Assembly: GCA_020742395.1 (NCBI GenBank)
Contig: DYWZ01000081.1
Location: 1 to 38,694 of the forward strand
Source of the DNA: Enterococcus columbae
GTDB lineage: Bacteria; Bacillota; Bacilli; Lactobacillales; Enterococcaceae
Length of the DNA stretch: 38,694 nucleotides
Reading direction: 5' to 3'
The notes under the pieces are model-generated. The model ran no database searches. It was not told the DNA's origin and saw only the letters and a list, made by a program, of their open reading frames with translations. The position numbers were made by a program, and so were the translations under genes. Below are positions 27,025 to 34,757 of the stretch, one piece after another (the first letter of the stretch is position 1; each line of letters opens with the position of its first letter).

Positions 27025-27053
27025 TTGACATTAACGCAACCGGTTGCTATACT
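27025..27053 (+). promoter_or_regulatory. pgmB promoter with LacI-family-type operator in the spacer
   Basis: TTGACA (27025-27030), a 17-nt spacer and TATACT (27048-27053). The spacer contains the perfect palindrome GCAACCGGTTGC (27036-27047), the form bound by LacI/GalR-family sugar regulators such as MalR. A repressor there would cover the polymerase site. The transcript would start near 27060, so it carries a ~300-nt leader holding both structured repeats. Confidence 0.75.
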
Positions 27054-27079
27054 GTGAGTATAAAACAAATAGATACCAC

Positions 27080-27200
27080 GGCATGAGCCAGCTAGTCACT
27101 CGACAAATAAGTCAAAGTGCTGTAAAAGTCTTAAAAGTAGCGGACTTTTCCATCCCTTTGAAGCTTATTTGCTCGTGCCTGAGCGAGCTGTTTCATAGCC
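27080..27200. repeat. Structured repeat, copy A (long imperfect hairpin)
   Basis: The arms pair in a series of helices separated by small internal loops: GGCATGA with TCATAGCC; CAGCT (27089-27093) with AGCTG (27186-27190); AAATAAG (27105-27111) with CTTATTT (27164-27170); TCAAAG (27112-27117) with CTTTGA (27156-27161); AAAAGTC (27124-27130) with GACTTTT (27143-27149). Copy B follows 13 nt later. It lies in the predicted pgmB leader. No T-run follows it, so it is not a terminator. Confidence 0.75.
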
Positions 27201-27212
27201 TCTAAAAAAAAC

Positions 27213-27334
27213 GGCATGTTGTTGAGCTGATACTCGATAAATAAGCCAAGTTGCTGAAAAAATCTTAAAATATGGTGGATTTTTCCATCCACTTGGAACT
27301 TATTTACTCGTATCAAATCGCTCAACACATAGCC
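27213..27334. repeat. Structured repeat, copy B (tandem with A)
   Basis: Same architecture as copy A: GTTGAGC (27221-27227) with GCTCAAC (27320-27326); AAATAAG with CTTATTT; CCAAGT (27246-27251) with ACTTGG (27291-27296); AAAAATC with GATTTTT (27278-27284). Both copies end in ATAGCC and are followed by TCTAAAA. Several paired positions differ from copy A on both sides of the helix. The pgmB ribosome site GGAG begins 12 nt after its end. Confidence 0.75.
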
Positions 27335-27359
27335 TCTAAAATAAAAGGAGCTGTTCTTA

Positions 27360-28010
27360 ATGAAAAAAGGATTTGTTTTTGATTTAGACGGTGTCATTAC
27401 CGATACGGCTAAATATCACTTTATTGCTTGGCAAGCCTTAGCCAAAGAGTTAGGTATTACGATTGATTTAGCCTTTAATGAGCAATTAAAAGGGATTAGT
27501 CGTATGGAATCTTTAGAGCGAATTTTAGCATTTGGTCACCAAGCTGAGAAATTCACTGAACAAGAAAAACAAGCCTTAGCCGAAAAGAAAAATACCCATT
27601 ATGTTGAATTATTACAAAGTTTAACGCCAAACGATTTATTGCCTGGTGTAAAAGCATTTTTAGATCAAGCAAAAGCCTTAAATATCCCATGTGCCATTGC
27701 TTCAGCTTCTAAAAACGCCCCTTTTATCTTAGAAAAACTTGGCGTAAAAGAAGACTTTCAGGCAATTGTTGATCCAAATACTTTGAGTAAAGGAAAACCT
27801 GATCCAGAAATTTTTCTTAAAGCTTGCCAACTGATTCAAGTAGACCCAAGTAGCGCAATCGGTTTCGAAGATGCGCAGGCTGGTATTCAAGGAATCAAAG
27901 CGGCGGGAATGTATGCTATCGGTGTATCAGCGGGGGAACCTTTAACCGGTGCTGATCAAATCATTCATAGCTTTACAGAAATTACCGCTGAAAAATTGCA
28001 ACAATACTAG
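27360..28010 (+). CDS. pgmB: Beta-phosphoglucomutase
   Basis: A 216-residue HAD-superfamily enzyme that converts beta-glucose-1-phosphate, made by maltose or trehalose phosphorylases, to glucose-6-phosphate. The nucleophile motif FDLDGVITDTAKYHF (Asp8, Asp10), substrate-site LKGISRMESL, IASASKNA, GKPDPEIF and metal-binding GFEDAQAGI are all present, so it should be active. GGAG lies about 10 nt upstream of the ATG. It stands alone here, without a phosphorylase gene beside it, and is controlled by a promoter with a MalR-like operator. A bidirectional terminator follows. Confidence 0.95.
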   Translation: MKKGFVFDLDGVITDTAKYHFIAWQALAKELGITIDLAFNEQLKGISRMESLERILAFGHQAEKFTEQEKQALAEKKNTHYVELLQSLTPNDLLPGVKAFLDQAKALNIPCAIASASKNAPFILEKLGVKEDFQAIVDPNTLSKGKPDPEIFLKACQLIQVDPSSAIGFEDAQAGIQGIKAAGMYAIGVSAGEPLTGADQIIHSFTEITAEKLQQY

Positions 28011-28011
28011 T

Positions 28012-28048
28012 TAAAAAGCGTGTACGCCAATTACGTACACGCTTTTTT
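28012..28048. terminator. Bidirectional terminator between pgmB and the membrane protein gene
   Basis: AAAAGCGTGTACG (28013-28025) pairs perfectly with CGTACACGCTTTT (28034-28046), 8-nt loop, continuing the T-run on the plus strand and followed by T on the minus strand too. Confidence 0.9.
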
Positions 28049-28051
28049 TAT

Positions 28052-28447
28052 CTAAAATATCGATACTATCATCCAAATGAGCATGAAAAATATGAATATT
28101 CCTAAGCCTATCCAAATTAAACGGCCGATTTTATTATAAGGATTAATTGTTATACCAACTCCAAAGACTTTAGGTATGAATAAAGGACTATTTTCATCAA
28201 AAATCCCGGCATAATAACTTTTGGTTAATTGAAAAGCTAGATAATTTAATATAAGTGCCAATCCGGTTAGTAATCCCCCTATAATCTTAGCTATATCCTC
28301 AGACCAATGATAACTACCCCCAACTACCGCTAACATAGCTAAAAGTATAATCAAGCCCAAAACAATTTCCATATAAAGCTGATATTTTTTATTCTTAGGA
28401 TTTTGATGTACCTTTTGTAAATGTTCTTTGATTGGCTTGTTTTTCAT
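28052..28447 (-). CDS. Small multi-pass membrane protein, unknown function
   Basis: 131 residues. A basic, His/Lys/Gln-rich N-terminus (MKNKPIKEHLQKVHQNPKNKK) precedes hydrophobic segments at about 24-44, 52-73 and 105-130; a short loop (KSYYAGIFDENSPLFIPKVFGVGITINPYNK) separates the last two. I recognise no domain. The NPYNKIGRLIW stretch is typical of small accessory membrane proteins of Lactobacillales. It lies between pgmB and rny as a single gene, sharing a terminator with pgmB. Confidence 0.65.
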   Translation of the reverse strand: MKNKPIKEHLQKVHQNPKNKKYQLYMEIVLGLIILLAMLAVVGGSYHWSEDIAKIIGGLLTGLALILNYLAFQLTKSYYAGIFDENSPLFIPKVFGVGITINPYNKIGRLIWIGLGIFIFFMLIWMIVSIF

Positions 28448-28644
28448 CTTTCTCGCCTCTTTTAATAACTGTCATCTAGGACTAATTACACTTACAGTAT
28501 AGCCTGAAAATATGTAAAAACAAGTTATTTCCCATTGTATTTACGAATGATATCCTCTAGATTATCAGCTTTTGAAATAATATTGGTAGGCACTTTTTAG
28601 CTATTATTTAGCCAATAGTACTAGTTGACAAAGATCCCCTATAT

Positions 28645-28691
28645 AAAAAATCTTCTCAAAATCAGCTTAAAAGCCAATCTTGAGAAGATTT
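28645..28691 (-). terminator. Terminator after rny
   Basis: On the minus strand AAATCTTCTCAA (28691-28680) pairs perfectly with TTGAGAAGATTT (28659-28648), 20-nt loop, followed by TTTATATAGG. Confidence 0.85.
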
Positions 28692-28706
28692 ATACTCATT
28701 TTTTAA

Positions 28707-30266
28707 TTATTTCGCATAATCAACTGCTCGGGTTTCACGAATAACGGTCACTTTAATATGTCCTGGATAGTCTAATTCATCTTCAATCTTCTTACGAATA
28801 TCACGGACTAAACGAACAGCCTCTAAATCAGAAATTTCTTCTGGTTTAACCATGACACGAACCTCGCGACCGGCTTGGACTGCAAAGCTAGAATCTACCC
28901 CAGCAAAGCTATTAGAGATATTTTCTAGATTTTCTAGTCGACGAATGTAGTTTTCTAGCGATTCACTACGCGCACCTGGTCTAGCCGCAGATAAGGCATC
29001 GGCAGCAGCTACTAATACAGAAATAATTGAAGTTGCTTCTGTATCCCCATGGTGGGAAGCAATTGCATTGATAACCACCTTATGCTCACGATACTTCGCA
29101 GCTAATTCGGCACCGATTTCTACGTGAGAGCCTTCGATTTCATGGTCTAAAGCTTTACCAATATCATGAAGTAAACCTGCTCTTTTAGCTAATTGGATAT
29201 CCTCACCCAATTCAGCTGCCAAGACACCAGATAATTTGGCTACTTCAATTGAATGGTTTAGCACATTTTGACCATAACTAGTTCTAAAGTGTAGACGGCC
29301 TAAAATCTTAATCAAATCTGGATGTAAGGTATGTGCCCCTACTTCAAAGGCTGCTTGTTCACCATATTCACGGACACGCTCGTCCATCTCTTTACGTGAT
29401 TTTTCCACCATTTCTTCAATGCGAGCTGGATGAATCCGACCATCCTGAATTAATTTTTCCAAAGTCATTCGCGCGATTTCTCGGCGAATTGGATCAAAAC
29501 CAGATAATACCACTGCTTCAGGAGTATCATCGATAATTAAATCAATCCCGGTTAATGTTTCTAATGTGCGAATATTACGGCCTTCACGACCAATAATGCG
29601 ACCTTTCATCTCATCATTTGGCAAAGTGACTACCGATACTGTTGATTCAGAAACTTGATCTGCCGCACAACGTTGAATCGCTAATGATAGTAAGTTTTTC
29701 GCCTTACGATCAGCTTCTTCTTTAGCACGTTGTTCAGATTCCTTCACCATTAAAGTCAACTCATGACTTAACTCTTCTTCAGTTTGTTTCATGATGACTT
29801 GAGCGGCATCTTCTTTAGATAATTCAGCAATTCTTTCTAGTTCAGTTTGCTGTTGTTCAATTAACTTTTCAACTTCTTTTTCTCGCTCATCAATTAATTG
29901 TTGTTTCGCAGTCAATTTATTTTCTTTTGTCTCTAAAGTGTATTCACGTTTTTCTAAAGAATCATCTTTACGATCTAAAAGCTTTTCGCGTTGTAATAAA
30001 CGACTTTCTTGCGATTTTAATTCTAGTCTGCTCTCTTTTAACTCGCTTTCAATTTCCGAACGATATTTTTGATTTTCTTCCTTAGCTTCTAATAAAGCTT
30101 CTTTTTTCAAGGTTTCAGCTTCTTTATTAGCAGCATTAATAATACCAATTGCAGAATTTTGTGCATCTGAAATTTCTTTTTCATGACGAGAGTTAGCTAC
30201 AAAAATACCAATTCCTAATCCGACAATCAACCCACCGATGATAGCGAGGAGAATGTAAAGTCCCAT
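28707..30266 (-). CDS. rny: Ribonuclease Y
   Basis: A 519-residue membrane-anchored endoribonuclease that starts mRNA decay. An N-terminal membrane helix (about 4-24, [20 protein letters not shown]) leads into a long coiled coil (about 30-200, rich in Glu and Lys), a KH domain ([19 protein letters not shown]) and an HD domain with the metal pair in [12 protein letters not shown]. The C-terminus ends [18 protein letters not shown], as in other family members. GGAGGTGATTCA precedes the ATG. It has its own promoter and a ~100-nt leader with two hairpins. Confidence 0.97.
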   Translation of the reverse strand: MGLYILLAIIGGLIVGLGIGIFVANSRHEKEISDAQNSAIGIINAANKEAETLKKEALLEAKEENQKYRSEIESELKESRLELKSQESRLLQREKLLDRKDDSLEKREYTLETKENKLTAKQQLIDEREKEVEKLIEQQQTELERIAELSKEDAAQVIMKQTEEELSHELTLMVKESEQRAKEEADRKAKNLLSLAIQRCAADQVSESTVSVVTLPNDEMKGRIIGREGRNIRTLETLTGIDLIIDDTPEAVVLSGFDPIRREIARMTLEKLIQDGRIHPARIEEMVEKSRKEMDERVREYGEQAAFEVGAHTLHPDLIKILGRLHFRTSYGQNVLNHSIEVAKLSGVLAAELGEDIQLAKRAGLLHDIGKALDHEIEGSHVEIGAELAAKYREHKVVINAIASHHGDTEATSIISVLVAAADALSAARPGARSESLENYIRRLENLENISNSFAGVDSSFAVQAGREVRVMVKPEEISDLEAVRLVRDIRKKIEDELDYPGHIKVTVIRETRAVDYAK

Positions 30267-30338
30267 TGAATCACCTCCATACTATCTTATTTTTTTCACT
30301 GTAGTTTTCTGATAAACTATTAACTTATAAAATTATCA

Positions 30339-30370
30339 ATATGCCTACTTGCATATGTGTAATATACACA
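30339..30370 (-). other. Two adjacent hairpins in the rny leader
   Basis: ATATGC/GCATAT with a 6-nt loop (30339-30356) and TGTGTA/TACACA with a 3-nt loop (30356-30370) lie back to back, just after the predicted transcript start. They would form the 5' end of rny mRNA. Confidence 0.5.
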
Positions 30371-30375
30371 ATTTT

Positions 30376-30404
30376 ATTCTAATGTTTGCATGGCAGAGTG
30401 TCAA
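30376..30404 (-). promoter_or_regulatory. rny promoter
   Basis: Minus strand TTGACA (30404-30399), 17-nt spacer, TAGAAT (30381-30376). This is a near-consensus vegetative promoter, about 110 nt upstream of the rny ATG. Confidence 0.8.
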
Positions 30405-30456
30405 CTTAAAAAAGCATCTATTCTACTATTCATCTTTACTTAGTTCCCCATTATAT

Positions 30457-30501
30457 AACAAAACCAACTAGATTAGAACAGATGATGTTCTCCCTAGTTG
30501 G
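30457..30501 (-). terminator. Terminator after recA
   Basis: On the minus strand CCAACTAG (30501-30494) pairs with CTAGTTGG (30471-30464), with an inner AGAACA/TGTTCT helix, followed by TTTTGTTAT. Confidence 0.8.
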
Positions 30502-30528
30502 CTCAATAATATAATTAATGATTTGTCA

Positions 30529-31578
30529 TTATTCGATATCTAAAGTGTCTTGAAATTCATCAGCTGCTTCGATACTTTCACTAGGTGCATCACCAATGCC
30601 ATAAGCATTTCTAACTAGCGCTGAAACCTCTGCAACCATTTCAGGGTGTTCCTTCATATAGTTCTTCACATTTTCTCGGCCTTGACCGATACGATCGCCT
30701 TTGTAAGAATACCATGCACCACTCTTGTCGATAATATCAACATCTACGGCCATATCCAGCAATTCACCTTCTTGTGAAATCCCTTCACCATACATGATGT
30801 CAATTTCAGCAGTCTTAAATGGTGGAGCCACTTTATTTTTCACTACTTTAATTTTTGTCCGGTTTCCGATGATATCTGTTCCTGATTTTAATTGCTCAGA
30901 ACGACGTACTTCTAAACGAATGGTCGCATAAAACTTCAACGCACGGCCACCAGGAGTTGTTTCTGGATTACCAAACATCACACCGACTTTTTCACGGATT
31001 TGGTTAATGAAAATGGCAATAGTTTTAGTTTTATTGATAGAACCAGATAATTTACGTAAAGCTTGTGACATTAAACGAGCTTGTAAACCAACGTGTGTAT
31101 CACCCATTTCACCATCAATCTCTGCACGTGGCACTAAAGCCGCTACAGAGTCAATGACAATCACATCGACTGCACCACTAGATACCAAGGCATCAGCAAT
31201 CTCTAATCCTTGTTCCCCAGTGTCTGGTTGAGAAAGTAGTAATTCATCAATATTAACACCTAATTTTTTCGCATAAGCTGGATCAAGGGCATGTTCAGCA
31301 TCGATAAACGCTGCTGTACCACCACTTTTTTGGACTTCAGCAATCGCATGTAGGGCAACGGTAGTTTTACCAGAGCTTTCTGGTCCATAAACTTCAATAA
31401 TCCGTCCACGTGGATAGCCCCCAACACCTAAAGCCACATCTAAGGCTAACGAACCACTTGGGATGGTAGAAATCTGTTGATCTGCTTTTTCCCCAAGCTT
31501 CATAATCGCGCCTTTACCAAAGTTTTTTTCTATTTTTTTTAACGCAGCATCCAAGGCTGCTTTACGATCATCTGCCAT
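30529..31578 (-). CDS. recA: Recombinase RecA
   Basis: A 349-residue recombinase for homologous repair and SOS signalling. Walker A is GPESSGKT (65-72), Walker [13 protein letters not shown], with the DNA-binding loops around [20 protein letters not shown] and [23 protein letters not shown]; the acidic C-terminus ([13 protein letters not shown]) is normal. It lies behind cinA but has its own promoter and a LexA box between the two genes. GAGGAGG is 7-8 nt ahead of the ATG. Confidence 0.98.
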   Translation of the reverse strand: MADDRKAALDAALKKIEKNFGKGAIMKLGEKADQQISTIPSGSLALDVALGVGGYPRGRIIEVYGPESSGKTTVALHAIAEVQKSGGTAAFIDAEHALDPAYAKKLGVNIDELLLSQPDTGEQGLEIADALVSSGAVDVIVIDSVAALVPRAEIDGEMGDTHVGLQARLMSQALRKLSGSINKTKTIAIFINQIREKVGVMFGNPETTPGGRALKFYATIRLEVRRSEQLKSGTDIIGNRTKIKVVKNKVAPPFKTAEIDIMYGEGISQEGELLDMAVDVDIIDKSGAWYSYKGDRIGQGRENVKNYMKEHPEMVAEVSALVRNAYGIGDAPSESIEAADEFQDTLDIE

Positions 31579-31626
31579 TTATTGTATCCTCCTCATCGCT
31601 TGTTTAAACGATTACTCACATTCTTA

Positions 31627-31655
31627 ATCATACCTGTTTCAAGTTAAAAAAGCAA
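31627..31655 (-). promoter_or_regulatory. recA promoter
   Basis: Minus strand TTGCTT (31655-31650), 17-nt spacer, TATGAT (31632-31627), about 50 nt upstream of the recA ATG. Confidence 0.65.
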
Positions 31656-31662
31656 GAAAAAG

Positions 31663-31676
31663 CGAACACATATTCG
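31663..31676. promoter_or_regulatory. LexA (DinR) box of recA
   Basis: CGAACACATATTCG matches the Gram-positive SOS box CGAAC-N4-GTTCG with one mismatch in the right half (A for G). It lies 7 bp upstream of the -35, between the cinA stop and recA. Confidence 0.8.
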
Positions 31677-31688
31677 CATTTTATTCGC

Positions 31689-32948
31689 CTAATCTTTTGA
31701 TGTTGCTGCTAAAACTGTTTGACGTACCATATTTAAGGCATACATGACACTAGCTTGGCGAATTTCATTACGTCCATGAGGAAATTTTTGACAAATGCTT
31801 TGGATACCGTCAGGTCCTGCTAGAGCAAACCAGACTGTACCAATTGCTTGATTTTCTATCATATCTGGACCAGCTACACCAGAAATAGCTACGGCATAAT
31901 CGGCCTTAGTCAATTCTTTTGCTTTTTTTGCCATCATTTCTACACATTCTTGACTAACTGTGCCAACTGTCTTTAACCATTCGATATCTAGATTTAATAG
32001 GCTTGCTTTCATTTCTGGAGAATAGGTAACAAAACCGCCTTTAAATACGTCTGAAACACCCGGAATCGTACCTAACGTTGATTGGAATAAACCGGTAGTC
32101 AGACTTTCTGCAGCAGTTAAAGTCGCTTTGGCTTGTTTTAAAGTATCAATAGTTGCTTCAACCAATGAATAATCATCCCCATAGCCATAAAAATAAGTCC
32201 CTACTTTAGCAAAAATCTGTTGTTCTAATTCATCCAATAAAGCTTCTCCATGAAGACGTTCTTGTGTTTTGACCGTTAAACGTAAAGTTACCTCATTAGT
32301 CTTAGCATAAGGTGCTATGGTTGGATTGGTTTGTTGTTCAATCAAATCAGCTAATTTAGTAACCAAACGTGATTCCCCAATCCCATAAAAACGTAATACT
32401 CTTGAAATAAATTGCTCATTTTGTAAATTTAAACGTTGCAAAATTGGGATTACTCCCGTTGTAAACATTGCTTTTAATTCTCTTGGTGGACCAGGCAATA
32501 ACAAATAATGTGTCGTGTTTAATTCATCATAATAATAAATACCGACCGCTAACCCATTAGGATTTTGAATTCCTTGACCATCTTTAAACACAAGTGCTTG
32601 TAACAAATTATTTTCAGTCATAGGACGTTTATTATCAGCAAAATAGTCCATTAAGCGTTGATAGCCTTGTTTATCATAGACTAATTTTTGATTAACAAAT
32701 TCCGCAACGGTTTGTTTCGTTAAATCATCTGGTGTTGGCCCTAAACCACCACATAATACAATTAAATCACTACGTTTTTTAGCAATCGTTAATACTTCAG
32801 TCAAACGTTTAACATTATCACCAACTGCCGTATGATAATAAACATTAATCCCTTGTTGCGCTAATTGTTCCGATAGATAAGTCGCATTTGAGTTAACAAT
32901 TTGACCAATTAATATTTCTGTTCCAACAGCAATAATTTCTGCATTCAT
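31689..32948 (-). CDS. cinA: CinA family protein (competence/damage-inducible; NMN deamidase)
   Basis: 419 residues in two domains. The N-terminal MoaB-like domain (about 1-170) has AEIIAVGTEILIGQIVNSNA and CGGLGPTPDDLTKQTVAE, an ADP-ribose pyrophosphatase-type fold in some homologues. The C-terminal domain (about 255-415) has TAAESLTTGLFQSTLGTIPG and the GVAGPD loop of NMN amidohydrolases. In streptococci CinA is co-induced with RecA in competence and brings RecA to the membrane. The cinA-recA order is kept here, with a 110-bp gap holding a LexA box and a recA promoter. Confidence 0.95.
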   Translation of the reverse strand: MNAEIIAVGTEILIGQIVNSNATYLSEQLAQQGINVYYHTAVGDNVKRLTEVLTIAKKRSDLIVLCGGLGPTPDDLTKQTVAEFVNQKLVYDKQGYQRLMDYFADNKRPMTENNLLQALVFKDGQGIQNPNGLAVGIYYYDELNTTHYLLLPGPPRELKAMFTTGVIPILQRLNLQNEQFISRVLRFYGIGESRLVTKLADLIEQQTNPTIAPYAKTNEVTLRLTVKTQERLHGEALLDELEQQIFAKVGTYFYGYGDDYSLVEATIDTLKQAKATLTAAESLTTGLFQSTLGTIPGVSDVFKGGFVTYSPEMKASLLNLDIEWLKTVGTVSQECVEMMAKKAKELTKADYAVAISGVAGPDMIENQAIGTVWFALAGPDGIQSICQKFPHGRNEIRQASVMYALNMVRQTVLAATSKD

Positions 32949-32973
32949 GATAATTCCCCTTCATTAATTAGAT

Positions 32974-33004
32974 ACGAAAAAAAGTCCAGAATAAATCTGA
33001 ACTT
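32974..33004 (-). terminator. Terminator after pgsA
   Basis: On the minus strand AAGTTCAGA (33004-32996) pairs with TCTGGACTT (32990-32982) with one mismatch and a 5-nt loop, followed by TTTTT. Confidence 0.7.
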
Positions 33005-33010
33005 ATTTCC

Positions 33011-33589
33011 TTACATTGAACCTTTAAAGACATCTTTATTTTTAATAAAGTAATCTGCTCCAGAATAAATGGTAAAAATTAAGCAGATATATAACATAAT
33101 TAAGTCAAGTGGTAAATGCAATAAACTAAATGGAATATTGTTTAACAATAGTAAAATAATTGCCACCATTTGCGTTGCAGTTTTAATTTTTCCGGGCCAA
33201 GCAGCTGCCATCACTTCTCCATGCTCCACTAGCAATAGACGTAAACCTGTGACTGCTAATTCGCGACAAACAATAATTGCAATCACCCAAGCTGGTGCTT
33301 TACCCAAAGCTACAAGCATGATAAAAGCGGTCATGACTAACATTTTATCCGCTAAAGGATCGGCAAATTTACCGAAATTAGTTACTAAATTACGTGCGCG
33401 AGCAATTTGACCGTCTAACCAGTCAGTGAAACTAGCTACGGCAAAAATAATTGCTGCTAATAAATGCGTAATTAATAACTGCTGCTCTCCTACTTGGATT
33501 TGTCCTAAATTCATTGGTACTGCCAACAAAATGATAAAAATCGGAATCATAAAAATTCTTAGTACCGTTAACTTATTTGGTAAATTCAA
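33011..33589 (-). CDS. pgsA: CDP-diacylglycerol-glycerol-3-phosphate 3-phosphatidyltransferase
   Basis: Makes phosphatidylglycerol phosphate, the first committed step to phosphatidylglycerol and cardiolipin. A 192-residue membrane protein of the CDP-alcohol phosphotransferase family. The catalytic motif is complete: Asp59-Gly60, Ala63-Arg64, Gly73, Asp77 and Asp81 in DWLDGQIARARN and GKFADPLADK. About five or six membrane helices are visible. The rodZ-pgsA-cinA-recA order is the standard Firmicutes one. Confidence 0.95.
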   Translation of the reverse strand: MNLPNKLTVLRIFMIPIFIILLAVPMNLGQIQVGEQQLLITHLLAAIIFAVASFTDWLDGQIARARNLVTNFGKFADPLADKMLVMTAFIMLVALGKAPAWVIAIIVCRELAVTGLRLLLVEHGEVMAAAWPGKIKTATQMVAIILLLLNNIPFSLLHLPLDLIMLYICLIFTIYSGADYFIKNKDVFKGSM

Positions 33590-33642
33590 CAGTTACACTT
33601 CTCCTTCCAAATATCTACCTAATCTAAAAGCATTCTCTTTTA

Positions 33643-34557
33643 TTATGTACTTTGATAGGAAATTGTCAATTGAATATTTTTCTTAGTTGCCGTATAGGCT
33701 GCATTTTTAAAGGCTAATTCCTTTTTATTTAGCTGAATATTCACATTATCGCTTGCCCCTAAAACAATCGTGGCCTGCGTCGTACCATCTGGTAAAGTAT
33801 AACTTTGACTCTGACCCGCTTGCATCGTATATTGATAAACATAGCTACCACCAACCATCACACCAATCCAGCAAGGACCATTTACACCAGTAAACTGTAA
33901 ATCAATCGGTGCTTTAGCTTGGTTAACCGCTACTTGGGTTTCTAAAGCACTTACTTGAGTAATATTCATTTCCATTTGATTTTCAACGGTGGTACTCGAG
34001 GTACTTGTTGAACTGCTAGTACTTGCTGTACTTGATGAGGATGATTTCGTTTCACTTGCTTTTGAGCTATGCTTTACTTCAGAACTACTACTTTCAACCA
34101 CAATTTTACTAGGATCAATCATAGAAGTTGACCGATAATCTTGTAAAGTAGTATAAGCTACGATAATAATAATTACGAACGCAATGCTACCCAAAATGAT
34201 AATTGGTACTAAATCACGCTGTTTACGTTTACGACTAAATGTTTCTTCATGAACAGCCGTTCTAGTAGTAGCAATCTCTTCTGGTACTTCACGTTTTGGT
34301 AATTCAGGCAAGATTTGATCTTCATCGCCATCAAAGGCCGCAACTAGTCGATTACCATCCAAACCAACTGCTTGGGCATATTGACGAATAAACGTACGGA
34401 CATAATAATCACCCGGTAAGCGATCAAAATCACCTAATTCTAAAGCTTCTAAGTAGCGCTTTTGAATTTTAGTCTTTTGTTGTAATTCATCTAAAGATAT
34501 TTTTTTATTTAAACGGGCCTCTCGCAATTGTGCACCAATAATTGTTTCGTTACCCAC
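33643..34557 (-). CDS. rodZ: RodZ-like helix-turn-helix membrane protein (YmfM)
   Basis: 304 residues. A cytoplasmic Xre-type helix-turn-helix (about 8-75, IGAQLREARLNKKISLDELQQKTKIQKRYLEALE) is followed by a basic linker, a membrane helix (about 115-138, VPIIILGSIAFVIIIIVAYTT), a Ser/Thr-rich extracellular linker (about 150-195) and a C-terminal beta-rich DUF4115 domain. RodZ ties MreB and the elongation machinery to the membrane in rods; in ovoid cocci its role in peripheral wall synthesis is less clear. The start codon is GTG at 34557, with GGGG about 11 nt upstream, so it is not certain. Confidence 0.9.
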   Translation of the reverse strand: MGNETIIGAQLREARLNKKISLDELQQKTKIQKRYLEALELGDFDRLPGDYYVRTFIRQYAQAVGLDGNRLVAAFDGDEDQILPELPKREVPEEIATTRTAVHEETFSRKRKQRDLVPIIILGSIAFVIIIIVAYTTLQDYRSTSMIDPSKIVVESSSSEVKHSSKASETKSSSSSTASTSSSTSTSSTTVENQMEMNITQVSALETQVAVNQAKAPIDLQFTGVNGPCWIGVMVGGSYVYQYTMQAGQSQSYTLPDGTTQATIVLGASDNVNIQLNKKELAFKNAAYTATKKNIQLTISYQST

Positions 34558-34706
34558 TCGTTCATCTACCCCAGTCTTTTACATAATTCATTTCAATATT
34601 TTACTATTAGCTCTATAAGAATAACACAAAATTTTTAAAAAACCTGTATTTTTTCTATAAACTTCCTAACAATTTTCAAAAAATTAAACTTTTCAATTTG
34701 AACTAT

Positions 34707-34740
34707 AGAAAAATTCACCTCAGAAACACTTGAGGTGAAT
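34707..34740 (-). terminator. Terminator after yfmH
   Basis: On the minus strand ATTCACCTCA (34740-34731) pairs with TGAGGTGAAT (34722-34713), 8-nt loop, followed by TTTTCTATAG. Confidence 0.85.
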
Positions 34741-34757
34741 CAATTACAACTTAATCC

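Noticed and set aside
27131..27397. 88-codon minus-strand frame running through the two structured repeats into the start of pgmB
   Set aside because: It follows the palindromic repeats, overlaps the pgmB start, has no ribosome site and resembles no protein.
33069..33410. 113-codon plus-strand frame opposite pgsA
   Set aside because: Antisense shadow; pgsA has the complete catalytic motif on the other strand.
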